DNA of 64,000 nt from CAYPPG01 sp964412555 (GCA_964412555.1 CAYPPG010000008.1:109804-173803); one strand, 5' to 3'. Shown: positions 26,870-36,529, counted from the stretch's first letter. Notes: generated by a model not told the origin, from the letters alone. Numbers and translations are program-made.

Positions 26870-28177
26870 ATGATCGGGAAAGAAAAAACTACACGACGAA
26901 CGTTTTTAAAACGATCCGCGTCGGCCACTGCCGCCGGTATGGCTGGACTGCAGGTCGTGCCGCGCCATGTCATCGGCGCGGAAGGCGGTGAATCCGCACC
27001 GAGTGACCGGCTGTTGTTCGGGAATATCGGGATACGCGGAAGAGGCAAGGCATTTTTACGGCCGGGCACTTCCGTCGCTCTTTGTGATGTGAATGAAAAA
27101 CATCTCGCCGCCGCGGCGGAGCGCGTTGGCGGGAATCCGAAATTGTACAAGGATTATCGGGAATTACTCGAAAACAAGGACATCGATGCCGTCTTCGTCA
27201 CAACTCCGGATCACTGGCACGCTCTGATGACCATCGATGCCTGCGAAGCGGGGAAAGATGTCTATGTCGAGAAACCCGCCTGCAAAACCATTGAAGAGGG
27301 CAGGACAATGGTGACTGCCGCCGAACGCTACGCCCGAATCGTTCAGGTCGGTTCGCAGGGACGCTCTCAGGAAGGCGCTTATCATGGGTGCAAGTATATT
27401 CGCAACGGTCAAATTGGGACTGTCAAAGAAGTTCGGTGTTGGCATTACTTGAATCCAAAAGGCGATTGGACACCGGATCAGGAGCCGCCGGACTTTTTGG
27501 ATTGGGATCGCTGGGTCGGACCGGCGCGCTGGCGGGCCTATAATCCGAGAGAAGTCGACGGGCCTTTCCGTTGGGTGATGGATCTCGGTGGCGGCCAAAT
27601 CCGCGATCGTGGCGCACATGTCATGAGTGTTGCGTTATGGGTTATGGATTCCGATGATACCGGACCGGTTTCCATCGAAGGGAAAGGTAATCTTCAATTC
27701 GAAGGCATGTATGACACTCCACCGGAAATGGAAATTAAATATGAATTTAAAAATCCCAACTGGACCTTGATTTGGGCGATGCCTGGGGAGCCGCATGAAG
27801 AAGGTTTCGAATGGGTACGCGGTTCATACGGCGCCAATTATATCGGCACAAAAGACAACTTGATCATCACATATGGCGATACGGCTCATACCGACACCGA
27901 ACAAAAAGCGAAAGATTATAAGGTTCCGCCGGACGGTGAGCAGGTATTTCATAGCCCCGGTCACCGCGAAAATTTCGAGAATTGCATCCGGACACGCGAA
28001 AAACCGATCATGCATATCGAAGCCGGCCATCGCGTTGCCACCCTCTGCATCCTTGGAAATCTATCCTGTATTCTCGGACGTAAATTGCAGTGGGATCCCG
28101 TCAATGAGCGCGTGATCGACGATGATGAAGCCAACCGCATGCTCAGCCGCCCCGGCCGTGGCGTCTATCATTTATAA
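26870..28177 (+). CDS. Tat-exported Gfo/Idh/MocA family oxidoreductase
   Basis: 435 residues. The twin-arginine signal is TTRRTFLKRSASATAAGMAG. The Rossmann motif is altered to GNIGIRGRGKAFL. VTTPDHWHALMTIDACEAGK and YVEKPACKT follow, then GGGQIRDRGAHVMSVALW. The C-terminal tail is NRMLSRPGRGVYHL. AAGGAAGG lies upstream of the ATG. Predicted periplasmic sugar or inositol oxidoreductase. Third member of this family in the window, closest in layout to 14766-16094. The HEAT protein follows after 18 bases, so they form an operon. Confidence 0.92.
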   Translation: MIGKEKTTRRTFLKRSASATAAGMAGLQVVPRHVIGAEGGESAPSDRLLFGNIGIRGRGKAFLRPGTSVALCDVNEKHLAAAAERVGGNPKLYKDYRELLENKDIDAVFVTTPDHWHALMTIDACEAGKDVYVEKPACKTIEEGRTMVTAAERYARIVQVGSQGRSQEGAYHGCKYIRNGQIGTVKEVRCWHYLNPKGDWTPDQEPPDFLDWDRWVGPARWRAYNPREVDGPFRWVMDLGGGQIRDRGAHVMSVALWVMDSDDTGPVSIEGKGNLQFEGMYDTPPEMEIKYEFKNPNWTLIWAMPGEPHEEGFEWVRGSYGANYIGTKDNLIITYGDTAHTDTEQKAKDYKVPPDGEQVFHSPGHRENFENCIRTREKPIMHIEAGHRVATLCILGNLSCILGRKLQWDPVNERVIDDDEANRMLSRPGRGVYHL

Positions 28178-28195
28178 AAGGAAAGGAGAATCGGA

Positions 28196-29278
28196 ATGAA
28201 TACAACAATAAAAAATCAATTCGGCCGAGTTGCAACCGCCTCAGCCGCGGCAGCGATCTTGGCTTCTGCGCATAAAAGTAATGCTGCTGATTTGACGGAA
28301 AAAGAGAAAAATTTTCTTGAAAATCTGCAAGATGAAAGTCCCCTGATTCGACAGAAAGCATGGACAAACAGTCAAGACATGAGCGCTTCCGTGATACCAC
28401 CGCTAGTCAAATTGATGGATCATGAAAATCCCGGTGTCGCCAAAGCCGCTTTCGAGTCCATCGATCAAGTCGTCCATTCCGTCGGCAAAAAAACAACCGG
28501 TGAAAAACGGAAAGCCGTTGTTGAAGAACTGTTGAAACTATTAAGCGATGATACTTCGAAAGAAATACGCATGCATGCCTATCGCTGGCTTTCCTTGATT
28601 GGAAATGAAGAGGTTGTTCCGGATGTGGCGAAAGCCATTCACGATCCCGAGTGGATGGAAGAGGTGGTTTTCTGCCTGGAACGTATTCCAGGAGACAAAT
28701 CGATTGAGACCTTGATTGCGGCATTGAAAAAAGATGAAAAGATCGAACATAAGATGCGAATTCTCGCAGCTCTAGGTCATCGTAAAGCGACGCAGGCCAC
28801 TGATCTCGCGGCGCAGTATATGGGATCGTACAATACTGATCTCGCGCTGGCGGCCATGATGGCTTTGGCTCGAATCGGGAAAAAACCGGCGGGTGATGTT
28901 CAATTGCCTGAATATGAATCTTTGACGGATGTGGAAAAAACAGATTTTGCCGACAGCTATCTGCGCTATGCCGATGCCCGCGCCCGTGATGGAGCCATCG
29001 ATGACGCGTTGAAAATTTACGGTTTTATTCTCAGTAATTCTGAGAAGGAACATCTTCAGTGCGCCTCCATCGTGGGGATTTCCAAAATCGGCAACCCCGA
29101 TATGGTTCCGATGATCATCAATCGGCTGGATAGTCAAGAAAACACAGTCCGCATTACCGCCAAAAAGGCGTTGATTGCCATGAAAGGCGAGGCCATCGAA
29201 GCCAAACTGAAAGAAGCAGCCAAAACAGCGGACGGCGATCAGAAGGAAATTTTGGAAGAAATTTTAAAAACTCGATAA
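28196..29278 (+). CDS. exported HEAT-repeat protein
   Basis: 360 residues. Residues 1-32 are an Ala-rich export signal without a twin-arginine pair (ASAAAAILASAHKSNAA). The rest is helical with HEAT units: SPLIRQKAWTNSQ, NPGVAKAAFESIDQ, SKEIRMHAYRWLSLIG, KIEHKMRILAALGH, NTVRITAKKALIAMKG. AAGGAGAATCGG precedes the ATG. HEAT scaffolds mediate protein contacts; the partner could be the Gfo/Idh/MocA protein encoded 18 bases upstream, which is inference from position only. Confidence 0.82.
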   Translation: MNTTIKNQFGRVATASAAAAILASAHKSNAADLTEKEKNFLENLQDESPLIRQKAWTNSQDMSASVIPPLVKLMDHENPGVAKAAFESIDQVVHSVGKKTTGEKRKAVVEELLKLLSDDTSKEIRMHAYRWLSLIGNEEVVPDVAKAIHDPEWMEEVVFCLERIPGDKSIETLIAALKKDEKIEHKMRILAALGHRKATQATDLAAQYMGSYNTDLALAAMMALARIGKKPAGDVQLPEYESLTDVEKTDFADSYLRYADARARDGAIDDALKIYGFILSNSEKEHLQCASIVGISKIGNPDMVPMIINRLDSQENTVRITAKKALIAMKGEAIEAKLKEAAKTADGDQKEILEEILKTR

Positions 29279-29292
29279 TCGTTTACATTATG

Positions 29293-29336
29293 TTGTGGAG
29301 TGGACTGAATGTGGTTCGCTCCACAATTGGGTTTTT
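29293..29336 (+). terminator. probable intrinsic terminator after HEAT gene
   Basis: TTGTGGAG (29293-29300) pairs with CTCCACAA (29319-29326) across an 18-base loop, then TTGGGTTTTT. The loop is long, so confidence is moderate. Confidence 0.5.
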
Positions 29337-29338
29337 AT

Positions 29339-29365
29339 GTGCAGACCAGAGGTCTGCACCACAAA
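29339..29365. repeat. intergenic hairpin GTGCAGACC-AGA-GGTCTGCAC
   Basis: A perfect 9-bp stem with a 3-base loop, followed by CACAA. GTGCAGAC/GTCTGCAC and the adjoining CCACAA recall the TTGTGGTGC...GTCTGC repeats at 14642-14699, read from the opposite strand. It may be a REP-like element. Confidence 0.55.
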
Positions 29366-29443
29366 TTCATCTTGATTGCTCCCCTCTTATAAATTTTACC
29401 CATTGCGTTCAAAATACCTGAAAAACGTGAAACGAGGTTACCC

Positions 29444-30580
29444 ATGTCCCATAAGTTTATTGTATGTATTGTCATTCTTACTTTTCTATTCGACGTGACT
29501 GTCTGTTGCGGAGAACCGAAGGTCATCGAACATGTTGTTGTCTATAAGGAAAAAGGCCGGTTCGGAGGATGGCCTGCGAATCATGGCATCTGGTCGTGGG
29601 GAGATGAAATCCTGGTGGGATTCAGCCGCGGCTGGTACAAAGACCTCGGCAACCGCCATCATATCGATCGAGAAAAGCCGGAGGAACATTGGTTCGCCCG
29701 CAGTTTGGATGGCGGGAAAACATGGGCACTGGAAGATCCTTCCCAAGACGGCGCCATCATTCCGCGCGGAACGGCTCTTCACGGTGTTGCTCCTCCCGGT
29801 ATGACACCGAAAGAACCGGTTGATTGCACCGGTGGCATCGATTTCACTCATCCCGATTTTGCCATGACGCTTCGAATGCTGGATGTTCATGCCGCGCCAT
29901 GCTTATTTTACTATTCGATGAATCGGGGGAAAAATTGGAAGGGACCTTTTCATTTCCCCATGTTAGGATTGAAGGGTATTGCGGCGCGCACGGATTATCT
30001 GGTCAATGGAAAGCATGATTGCATGGTCTTTTTGACTGCTGCCAAATCGAACCGTAGAGAAGGGCGGCCGTTCTGTGCGCGGACTGTGGATGGGGGAAAG
30101 ACATGGGAGTTTGTTTCCTGGATCGGTCCGGAACCGGAAGGTTTTGCGATCATGCCGTCCTCGGTGCGGTTGAGCGAGAATCGTATTATTACATCGGTCA
30201 GACGAAGAGAAAACGAGCGGCGCTGGATCGATACGTATATTTCGGAAGGCAATGGAGTGACCTGGGATTATCTGGGAAAACCGGTCGATGATCTCGGGGA
30301 CGGGAATCCACCGTGCATGATCCAATTGCAAGACGGACGGTTATGTTTGACATACGGATATCGAGGCGAACCGTTCGGCATTCGCGCGCAGTTCAGTTCG
30401 GATGAAGGACAAACCTGGACGGAACCGTTTCATCTGCGCGACGATGGTGGCGGAACGGATTTAGGATATGTTCGAACGGTACAGCGGCCGGATGGGAAGA
30501 TCGTGTCGGTTTATTATTTTCAGAACAAGATTGAACCGGAACGGTATATTGCGGCGACGATTTGGGAGGCGGGGAAGTGA
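29444..30580 (+). CDS. secreted sialidase/BNR-repeat family protein
   Basis: 378 residues with a signal peptide (FIVCIVILTFLFDVTVCCG). Four Asp-box-like turns are spaced along the chain: RSLDGGKTWALED, RTVDGGKTWEF, SEGNGVTWDYLG and SSDEGQTWTEPF. This is the six-bladed sialidase propeller fold. An Arg-rich segment VRRRENERRW could be part of the active-site triad but cannot be assigned. Substrate unknown, probably a glycan end group. It differs from the other propeller at 9755, which has only one clear Asp box. Confidence 0.82.
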   Translation: MSHKFIVCIVILTFLFDVTVCCGEPKVIEHVVVYKEKGRFGGWPANHGIWSWGDEILVGFSRGWYKDLGNRHHIDREKPEEHWFARSLDGGKTWALEDPSQDGAIIPRGTALHGVAPPGMTPKEPVDCTGGIDFTHPDFAMTLRMLDVHAAPCLFYYSMNRGKNWKGPFHFPMLGLKGIAARTDYLVNGKHDCMVFLTAAKSNRREGRPFCARTVDGGKTWEFVSWIGPEPEGFAIMPSSVRLSENRIITSVRRRENERRWIDTYISEGNGVTWDYLGKPVDDLGDGNPPCMIQLQDGRLCLTYGYRGEPFGIRAQFSSDEGQTWTEPFHLRDDGGGTDLGYVRTVQRPDGKIVSVYYFQNKIEPERYIAATIWEAGK

Positions 30581-30613
30581 TATTATCTTTTTCCGAATTG
30601 GAGGAATGAAAAG

Positions 30614-30871
30614 ATGGCAACTTTGATCATTGAAGATATTGACGATGATCTTTATAAAAAGCTAAGTGCACAGGCAAAACAAAATAATCGTTCCGTCAGC
30701 AAAGAAATCGTTGCAATAATCGAGGATAGAATGAACCATCCCAGACTGTCAGCCCAAAAAGCGACTGAAGAATTTCTGGCTCTTGCCGGATCGTGGAAAG
30801 ATGAACGGCCGGCAGAAGAAATTGTGGCTGATATCAATAAATCGAGGCGGAGTGGTCGAAGGAGTAAAAGG
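30614..30871 (+). CDS. FitA/VapB-like ribbon-helix-helix antitoxin, no stop codon, fused in frame to next gene
   Basis: 86 codons starting MATLIIEDIDDDLYKKLSAQ, a ribbon-helix-helix N-terminus (NRSVSKEIVAIIEDRM), then the toxin-binding tail (FLALAGSWKDERPAEEIVAD) ending SRRSGRRSKR. GGAGGAATGAAAAG precedes the ATG. There is no stop codon: the frame runs straight into the signal peptide of the next gene. No toxin gene follows. Either a 770-residue fusion is made or, more likely, the second ATG at 30872 is also used. Confidence 0.8.
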
Positions 30872-32926
30872 ATGAAGTTGTTTTCTGTAATTTTTGTGAT
30901 TATAGGTATGTTTTTATTTTGTTCGATGAATCTATTTGCGGCTGACGAAGTTGTCCTATTAAATGAAGAATTCGATTCTTTATCTCCCGGCATGTTTTCC
31001 CCCGGAGTAGTCGGTGCTCATGCAGAATATCACTATTTACGGGATACTGCACCGAAGGAGGGATGGGTGGTTTCCTGCTTTACCTGGAATGTCGGTTCGC
31101 AACGGGCTTGGAGAGTCATTCGTGAGAATGGAGATACGATGATGCAGCAAGTGTATCATTCTCCCAAAGGCGCTCACACGCATCCGATGGTCGTGACCGG
31201 CAGTGAGTTTTGGGGAGATTATGCGATCACGTGCAAATTCGCTCCTGACGCGAGTGAACAACAAAGCGGGATTGTTTTTCGGTATCGGAACGACCGCTGC
31301 TATTACTTTTTTGGAGTGGATGCAGGAAAAGTGGTTTTAAAACTGGTCAATCATGCAACCGCCTATCGCAAACCGTATGAAAAAATCTTGGATGATGAAG
31401 TATTTACACCAGTTCTTGGGGAATTTCTATTCGCAGAAATCCAGGCGAAAGGCAGCAGCCTTACTGCAAAGCTGAATAATCAAATAGTATTGGAAGCCAA
31501 CGATTCGACATTTTCTTGTGGCAAAGTCGGGTTGATGGCGGATTGCCCTGCGCGATATTCTTCCATCAAAGTCACAGCTACTGCGGAAGAAAAGGATCGG
31601 ATCGAATCTGTTATAAGAGAGAAAAAGATTGAAGAACAGCGGTTACAAGAATCGAATCCCAAGCCAGTGGTATGGAAGAAAATGAAAATGGATGATTACG
31701 GTGTCGGCCGGAATCTGCGGTTTGGCGATTTGAATGGAGATGGAGAGATCGATGTGCTCTTTGGCCAAGTACTTCACCACGGCCCCAAGGACCGGAACAG
31801 CGAATTGAGTTGCCTGACGGCTGTGACATTCGATGGAGACATTTTATGGCAAATCGGGCAGCCGGATCCCTGGAAAGATCATCTGACGAATGATGTCGGA
31901 TTTCAAATCCACGATTTCGATGGTGATGGGAACAACGAAGTGGTGTATTGCATGAATCAGGAAATCATCGTCGCGGATGGGTCGACTGGGAAAACGAAAT
32001 TTAAAGCTCCGACACCGAAAACTCCGGCGGAATATGAAGGACCCCATAACATTTTTCCTCGTATATTGGGTGATTGCCTTTTCTTCTGCGATTTTCGCGG
32101 AATAGGGCGGGATGCCGATCTTGTGATCAAAGACCGGTACCGATATTTCTGGGTATACAATGACCAACTGGAATTGATGTGGAAGGGGGAATGCAACACC
32201 GGGCATTACCCCTATGCCTACGATGTGGACAGCGACGGCCGGGATGAATTGATGATCGGATATTCGCTCTACGATGATGATGGTGATTTGCACTGGACTC
32301 TGGACGATAAAATCGATGATCATGCCGACGGTGTAGCCATCGCCCAAATGCGGGACGATCAAGAACCGCGCCTTCTTTGCGCAGCCAGCGATGAAGGAAT
32401 CTTTTTTACAGACATGAAAGGAAACGTATTGAAACATCATTACTTCGGTCATGTCCAAAATCCTGCTACGGCCAACTTGAGAGATGATTTGACCGGTCTC
32501 GAAAGCGTCTCCATCAATTTTTGGGGCAATCAAGGGCTTATTCATTATTTCGATGCGGATGGGAATTTATACCACGATTTCGAGCCATGCCAACACGGGA
32601 GTATGTGCCTGCCGATCAATTATACCGGGGAATCCGAAGAGTTTTTTGTGCTTTCGCCTAACGTTGAGGAAGGGGGAATGTATGATGGATGGGGAAGGCG
32701 AGTCGTGAATTTTCCTGCGGACGGCCACCCGGAATTGTGCAATGCCGTCCTCGATATCACCGGTGACTGCCGGGACGAAGTGGTTGTATGGGATACCTAT
32801 GAACTGTGGGTGTATACCCAAGATGACAATCCAAAAAAAGGAAAATTATACAAACCCATCCGAAATCCTTTATATAACTATTCCAATTATCAAGCGACTG
32901 TTTCATTCCCGAACTGGTCTCAATAG
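30872..32926 (+). CDS. secreted rhamnogalacturonan-lyase-like (PL11-type) propeller protein
   Basis: 684 residues from the ATG at 30872, which has its own AAGGAG 7 to 11 bases upstream and starts a proper signal peptide (FSVIFVIIGMFLFCSMNLFAA). Residues about 25-220 are a laminin-G/DUF1080-like jelly roll. The rest carries Asp-rich blades: DLNGDGEIDVLFGQ, DFDGDGNNEVVYC, DVDSDGRDELMIGYSLYDDD followed by HADGVAIA, and DITGDCRDEVVVWD. The DVDSDGRDE...DHADG order recalls PL11 rhamnogalacturonan lyases such as YesW. A role in pectin-type polysaccharide breakdown is inferred. It is also in frame with the antitoxin immediately upstream. Confidence 0.75.
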   Translation: MKLFSVIFVIIGMFLFCSMNLFAADEVVLLNEEFDSLSPGMFSPGVVGAHAEYHYLRDTAPKEGWVVSCFTWNVGSQRAWRVIRENGDTMMQQVYHSPKGAHTHPMVVTGSEFWGDYAITCKFAPDASEQQSGIVFRYRNDRCYYFFGVDAGKVVLKLVNHATAYRKPYEKILDDEVFTPVLGEFLFAEIQAKGSSLTAKLNNQIVLEANDSTFSCGKVGLMADCPARYSSIKVTATAEEKDRIESVIREKKIEEQRLQESNPKPVVWKKMKMDDYGVGRNLRFGDLNGDGEIDVLFGQVLHHGPKDRNSELSCLTAVTFDGDILWQIGQPDPWKDHLTNDVGFQIHDFDGDGNNEVVYCMNQEIIVADGSTGKTKFKAPTPKTPAEYEGPHNIFPRILGDCLFFCDFRGIGRDADLVIKDRYRYFWVYNDQLELMWKGECNTGHYPYAYDVDSDGRDELMIGYSLYDDDGDLHWTLDDKIDDHADGVAIAQMRDDQEPRLLCAASDEGIFFTDMKGNVLKHHYFGHVQNPATANLRDDLTGLESVSINFWGNQGLIHYFDADGNLYHDFEPCQHGSMCLPINYTGESEEFFVLSPNVEEGGMYDGWGRRVVNFPADGHPELCNAVLDITGDCRDEVVVWDTYELWVYTQDDNPKKGKLYKPIRNPLYNYSNYQATVSFPNWSQ

Positions 32927-32983
32927 TAATAATTCTTTTTGAACATATTCGTGCGTAGGAAAATAAAAAGGTGATAATACTAA

Positions 32984-34390
32984 ATGCCGATGAAAAAAAC
33001 CAAGATATTGTGCACTTTAGGACCTTCCGCTAAAACCGAAGATACTATTCGCCGCATGGTTCAAGCCGGTATGAATGCCGCGCGAATCAATACGAGTCAC
33101 GGCACATTCGAAGAATATCGAAAAATGATCGACACCATTCGCTCGATTGCCGACATTCCCATCGTCATGGATACGCAAGGGCCAAAAATCCGGCTTCGCA
33201 TGAAAGTGAATATCGAAGTCGATGAAGGGGATTGTTTGGATGTCGGTTTTGAGAAAACGGACGGTTGTTATCTCGATGCGGATGTGTTCAATGAATTGGA
33301 CGTCGGAGACCGTGCGCTCATCGATGACGGAAATTTCGAAGCCTCTATCGATTTCAAGAAAGAGAAGCAGATCACTTTTCATTTTCACAATGGTGGTTTG
33401 TTGACGAATGGAAGATCGGTGAATTTTCCGAAGAAATCGCTCTCCCTGGACGCCTTGAGTTCGAAAGACAAAGATACCTTACAATTCGCTAAGGACATGA
33501 ATGTAGATTTCATTGCATTGTCGTTTACTCGAAGTCAAGAGGATATCCACCAAAGCCGTCAGTATTTGACAAACAGTTCAGTCAAGATCATTGCGAAGAT
33601 TGAAAACCAGCAGGGCGTGGATCACTTCGATGACATATTAGAAAATACCGATGGGATCATGATCGCGCGAGGGGATATGGGGGTTGAACTGGATGCGGAA
33701 GAAATACCGATCATTCAAAAACGTCTCATCCAAAAATGCAATGAAGCGGGGAAGCCGGTCATCACCGCGACCCAAATGCTTCAATCCATGATGCAGAATC
33801 CCCGGCCAACCCGCGCCGAAACATCCGATGTCGCCAACGCGATCTTGGACGGTTCCGATGTCGTGATGCTTTCGGGGGAAACGGCCGCCGGCCATTATCC
33901 GGTCAAATCCGTTCAAATGATGGCCAGGATCGCTTTATATGCAGAACGATTTATCCAATTGAACACCGTTGCCAATACCGGGGTGGAGTGGGCGATTTGT
34001 GATTCGATCAAAACGTTGTGTCAAGCCGCGGATATCGACAAGATTGTGACTGTCACAAGGAGGGGGCATACCGCCAAATTGATTTCTCGCTTGCGCCTTC
34101 AACCGGAAATCCTAGCGCTTACATTTAGTCCACAGATTTTCCGGGAGTTACACCTCTATTATGGAGTCCATCCGGTGATGTGCCCACTTTCCGAAGAATA
34201 CATCCGCCCGGCAGAAGCGGGATTGTTTTTGCGGGAACAACATTTAATACAGGACGAGGAGTTGATCCTGTTCGCTTCCGGTGAATATCACCCGAAAGAT
34301 CACCGTACGAATACAATCCAAATTGTCCGGATGAGTGAATTAGTGGAATATTGCCGCGAACAGAATATTCAAATCGATTCAGGATTGTAA
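32984..34390 (+). CDS. pyk: pyruvate kinase
   Basis: 468 residues. N-terminus KTKILCTLGPSAKTED, then NAARINTSHGT (substrate Arg), MDTQGPKIRLR, DFIALSFTRSQED, the catalytic Lys segment SVKIIAKIENQQG, MIARGDMGVEL, and the signature ITATQMLQSMMQNPRPTRAE with SDVANAILDGSDVVMLSGET. The length is normal. Converts phosphoenolpyruvate and ADP to pyruvate and ATP in the cytosol. AAGGTGA precedes the ATG; a second ATG lies two codons in. The next gene is convergent, with only 6 bases between stops. Confidence 0.97.
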   Translation: MPMKKTKILCTLGPSAKTEDTIRRMVQAGMNAARINTSHGTFEEYRKMIDTIRSIADIPIVMDTQGPKIRLRMKVNIEVDEGDCLDVGFEKTDGCYLDADVFNELDVGDRALIDDGNFEASIDFKKEKQITFHFHNGGLLTNGRSVNFPKKSLSLDALSSKDKDTLQFAKDMNVDFIALSFTRSQEDIHQSRQYLTNSSVKIIAKIENQQGVDHFDDILENTDGIMIARGDMGVELDAEEIPIIQKRLIQKCNEAGKPVITATQMLQSMMQNPRPTRAETSDVANAILDGSDVVMLSGETAAGHYPVKSVQMMARIALYAERFIQLNTVANTGVEWAICDSIKTLCQAADIDKIVTVTRRGHTAKLISRLRLQPEILALTFSPQIFRELHLYYGVHPVMCPLSEEYIRPAEAGLFLREQHLIQDEELILFASGEYHPKDHRTNTIQIVRMSELVEYCREQNIQIDSGL

Positions 34391-34396
34391 TTGCTT

Positions 34397-35938
34397 TTAT
34401 TGCGGCACCACGATTGGCATCCCCATCACAGGCCAAATAAACCAAATGAAAAAAGCGAGCACAATCATTAGTAGAATACTAGCCGGGATGCCTGCAAGCA
34501 TAAATTCAGTCGAACTGAACTGTTTGCTTTCATAAGCAATCGCATTGGGAGCCGCACCTACCAAGAATAAAAACGGCATTCCCGCTGTAACCAGAGAGGC
34601 AAAAATTACAATTTCCGGTGTTACCCCCAAATATTTCGCGATGACGATGGCCACTGGAATCGTGATCGCAATGGCCGCGACGTTCATGATTACATTTGTC
34701 ATTACAAGAACGAAAAATGCAATTCCCAGCACGAAGACAAACCAATGCGCATTTTGGAACATCGCCAACCAATTGACAGCCAGCCATTCCGCCGCTTCCG
34801 TCTGATCCAGGCAGTAGCCGATACACATGGCTCCTCCGAACAATAAGATAATGTTCCACGGAACCTGCTCGAGGTCTTCCACCGTCAAGATCCTGAATAT
34901 GAAAAACAGAATGGTGGAAAGGAGAATGATCGCGCTTTTGTTGATCGGTTCGAGTACCGGGATGAAAGAGCGAAATCCTAAGGCTGCCACCGTGCAAAAT
35001 ACAATGATCACCGCCAAGATTTCATTGAATGTAACCGGCCCCAATCGGCTATACAACGATTTGGCTCGTTCGCGTAAACCGGGAATCCTGGCTTTTTCTG
35101 GCTTATAAAAAACCATGAAAAAACCCCACAGCAAAAATACCATCAACCAACCGATCGGAAACATATAATAGGTCAATTGGAAGAAAGAAATATCACGGCC
35201 GGTGATATCATTGAAAAATCCAATCGCGACCGGTCCGCGAGCCGCACCCAGCAAAGTGATGATGCTGCCGGCTCCCGCCGTGAACGCCATTCCCATAAAC
35301 AACCCTTTTCCGAATTTGGTCGGTTTGTCTTCCTCACCATATAACGCATAGATCGCCATCAAAAGCGGAAAAATGGTGGCCGCCACTGCCGTATGTGCCA
35401 TGATCAAGGTAAGTGCGGCAGTCATCGTGAAACAGCCAAGATAAATCATGCTTGTGCGCTCTCCCACGACGACCAACATCTTGTATGCCATTCGTTTCGT
35501 CAGTCCGGTTTTGGTGAATACAAGACCGATGGTGATGGATGCGAAGATAAACCATACGGATGGCGCCATGAAATTTCCGAACACAATTTCATCATCGCGC
35601 AAGGCAAACAAGACTTGAACGACACCGATTGTGATACTGGTAACGCCAATGGGAAGCACTTCGAATACCCACCACGTCGCCGCAAGCAGAAACAAGGCGA
35701 TTGCTCCCTGGCCTTCGCGGGTCAACGGAAAACTTTTCCCTTGCGGGTCGACAGCGTCGGGCCATTTCCCCGAACAATAAAACGTTGTGAACAATACAAT
35801 TCCCAGTAATAAAAAAAATAACCGTTTCCAATCAATTTGCTTGACGGTTTTTTTCAAATAAGCATTTACGGGAATGGGAGCATTTGGATCCCAAGGGATT
35901 TTCTCAACGGAGGTCTTATCTGTTTTTTTGTCTGCCAC
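34397..35938 (-). CDS. DASS/SLC13 family sodium:anion symporter
   Basis: 513 residues from a GTG (MADKKTD...), AGAAAGGG upstream. About 12 hydrophobic segments. Family features include ALFLLAATWWVFEVLPIGVT near residue 80, GMAFTAGAGSIITLLGAARG (the SNT-type hairpin region) and MPFLFLVGAAPNAIAYESKQ near the end (second hairpin region). Transports dicarboxylates or sulfate with sodium in the inner membrane. Last gene of the minus-strand signalling operon; the CBS protein lies 27 bases upstream. Substrate not determined by sequence. Confidence 0.92.
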   Translation of the reverse strand: MADKKTDKTSVEKIPWDPNAPIPVNAYLKKTVKQIDWKRLFFLLLGIVLFTTFYCSGKWPDAVDPQGKSFPLTREGQGAIALFLLAATWWVFEVLPIGVTSITIGVVQVLFALRDDEIVFGNFMAPSVWFIFASITIGLVFTKTGLTKRMAYKMLVVVGERTSMIYLGCFTMTAALTLIMAHTAVAATIFPLLMAIYALYGEEDKPTKFGKGLFMGMAFTAGAGSIITLLGAARGPVAIGFFNDITGRDISFFQLTYYMFPIGWLMVFLLWGFFMVFYKPEKARIPGLRERAKSLYSRLGPVTFNEILAVIIVFCTVAALGFRSFIPVLEPINKSAIILLSTILFFIFRILTVEDLEQVPWNIILLFGGAMCIGYCLDQTEAAEWLAVNWLAMFQNAHWFVFVLGIAFFVLVMTNVIMNVAAIAITIPVAIVIAKYLGVTPEIVIFASLVTAGMPFLFLVGAAPNAIAYESKQFSSTEFMLAGIPASILLMIVLAFFIWFIWPVMGMPIVVPQ

Positions 35939-35965
35939 TGCTGATTCTACCCTTTCTATTTCCTG

Positions 35966-36499
35966 TCATTCATTCTGCAGTAAAATATTGGCCACTTCAT
36001 GAAACACGTCAACAGAACGAACGACCCCTACAACCCGGTCATCGCTCATTACGGGGATGAGGCTGAGATCATAGTTTACCATCTCGCCAATGGCAGTGAG
36101 GAGATGATCCTCGGCGTTGAGGGTATACTGGATCGGGTTCATGACCTCACTGACCTGTTTTTTGGCTCGCTCCTGAAAACCATTGATGATGGCATCATGG
36201 GATAATTCGCTCAAATTCGGATCGATCTGAAAATCGAACATTTTTTTGCTGTGTTTATAGGAACGTGTTCCCAGAAACGAGGGTTCCAATCCTCGGAGAA
36301 TGTCCCGCCGGCGAACATATCCACACAATTGGTAATCTTGATCAAATACAAGAACCACTCGCGGAAGAGATTTGCGTCCGTGAAACTCGATCGATGATTT
36401 TTCCATGGTTGCAATGACTTGCAGTAAGGTGAACCAATAGGGAACATGAGGATAATCATCGAGGGGGATCATGATATCTTTGACTCGCTTATCTTCCAT
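35966..36499 (-). CDS. two-CBS-domain protein
   Basis: 177 residues, cytosolic. First CBS motif: VKDIMIPLDDYPHVPYWFTL with VLVFDQDYQLCGYVRRRDIL; second: VSEVMNPIQYTLNAEDHLLT with LIPVMSDDRVVGVVRSVDVF. Such pairs bind adenine nucleotides and regulate channels or transporters. It sits between a stand-alone receiver gene and the DASS transporter, so it may regulate that transporter; inference from position. Confidence 0.9.
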   Translation of the reverse strand: MEDKRVKDIMIPLDDYPHVPYWFTLLQVIATMEKSSIEFHGRKSLPRVVLVFDQDYQLCGYVRRRDILRGLEPSFLGTRSYKHSKKMFDFQIDPNLSELSHDAIINGFQERAKKQVSEVMNPIQYTLNAEDHLLTAIGEMVNYDLSLIPVMSDDRVVGVVRSVDVFHEVANILLQNE

Positions 36500-36529
36500 A
36501 GTATTTTCTCTTTTCGTAGAGCAGGATCA

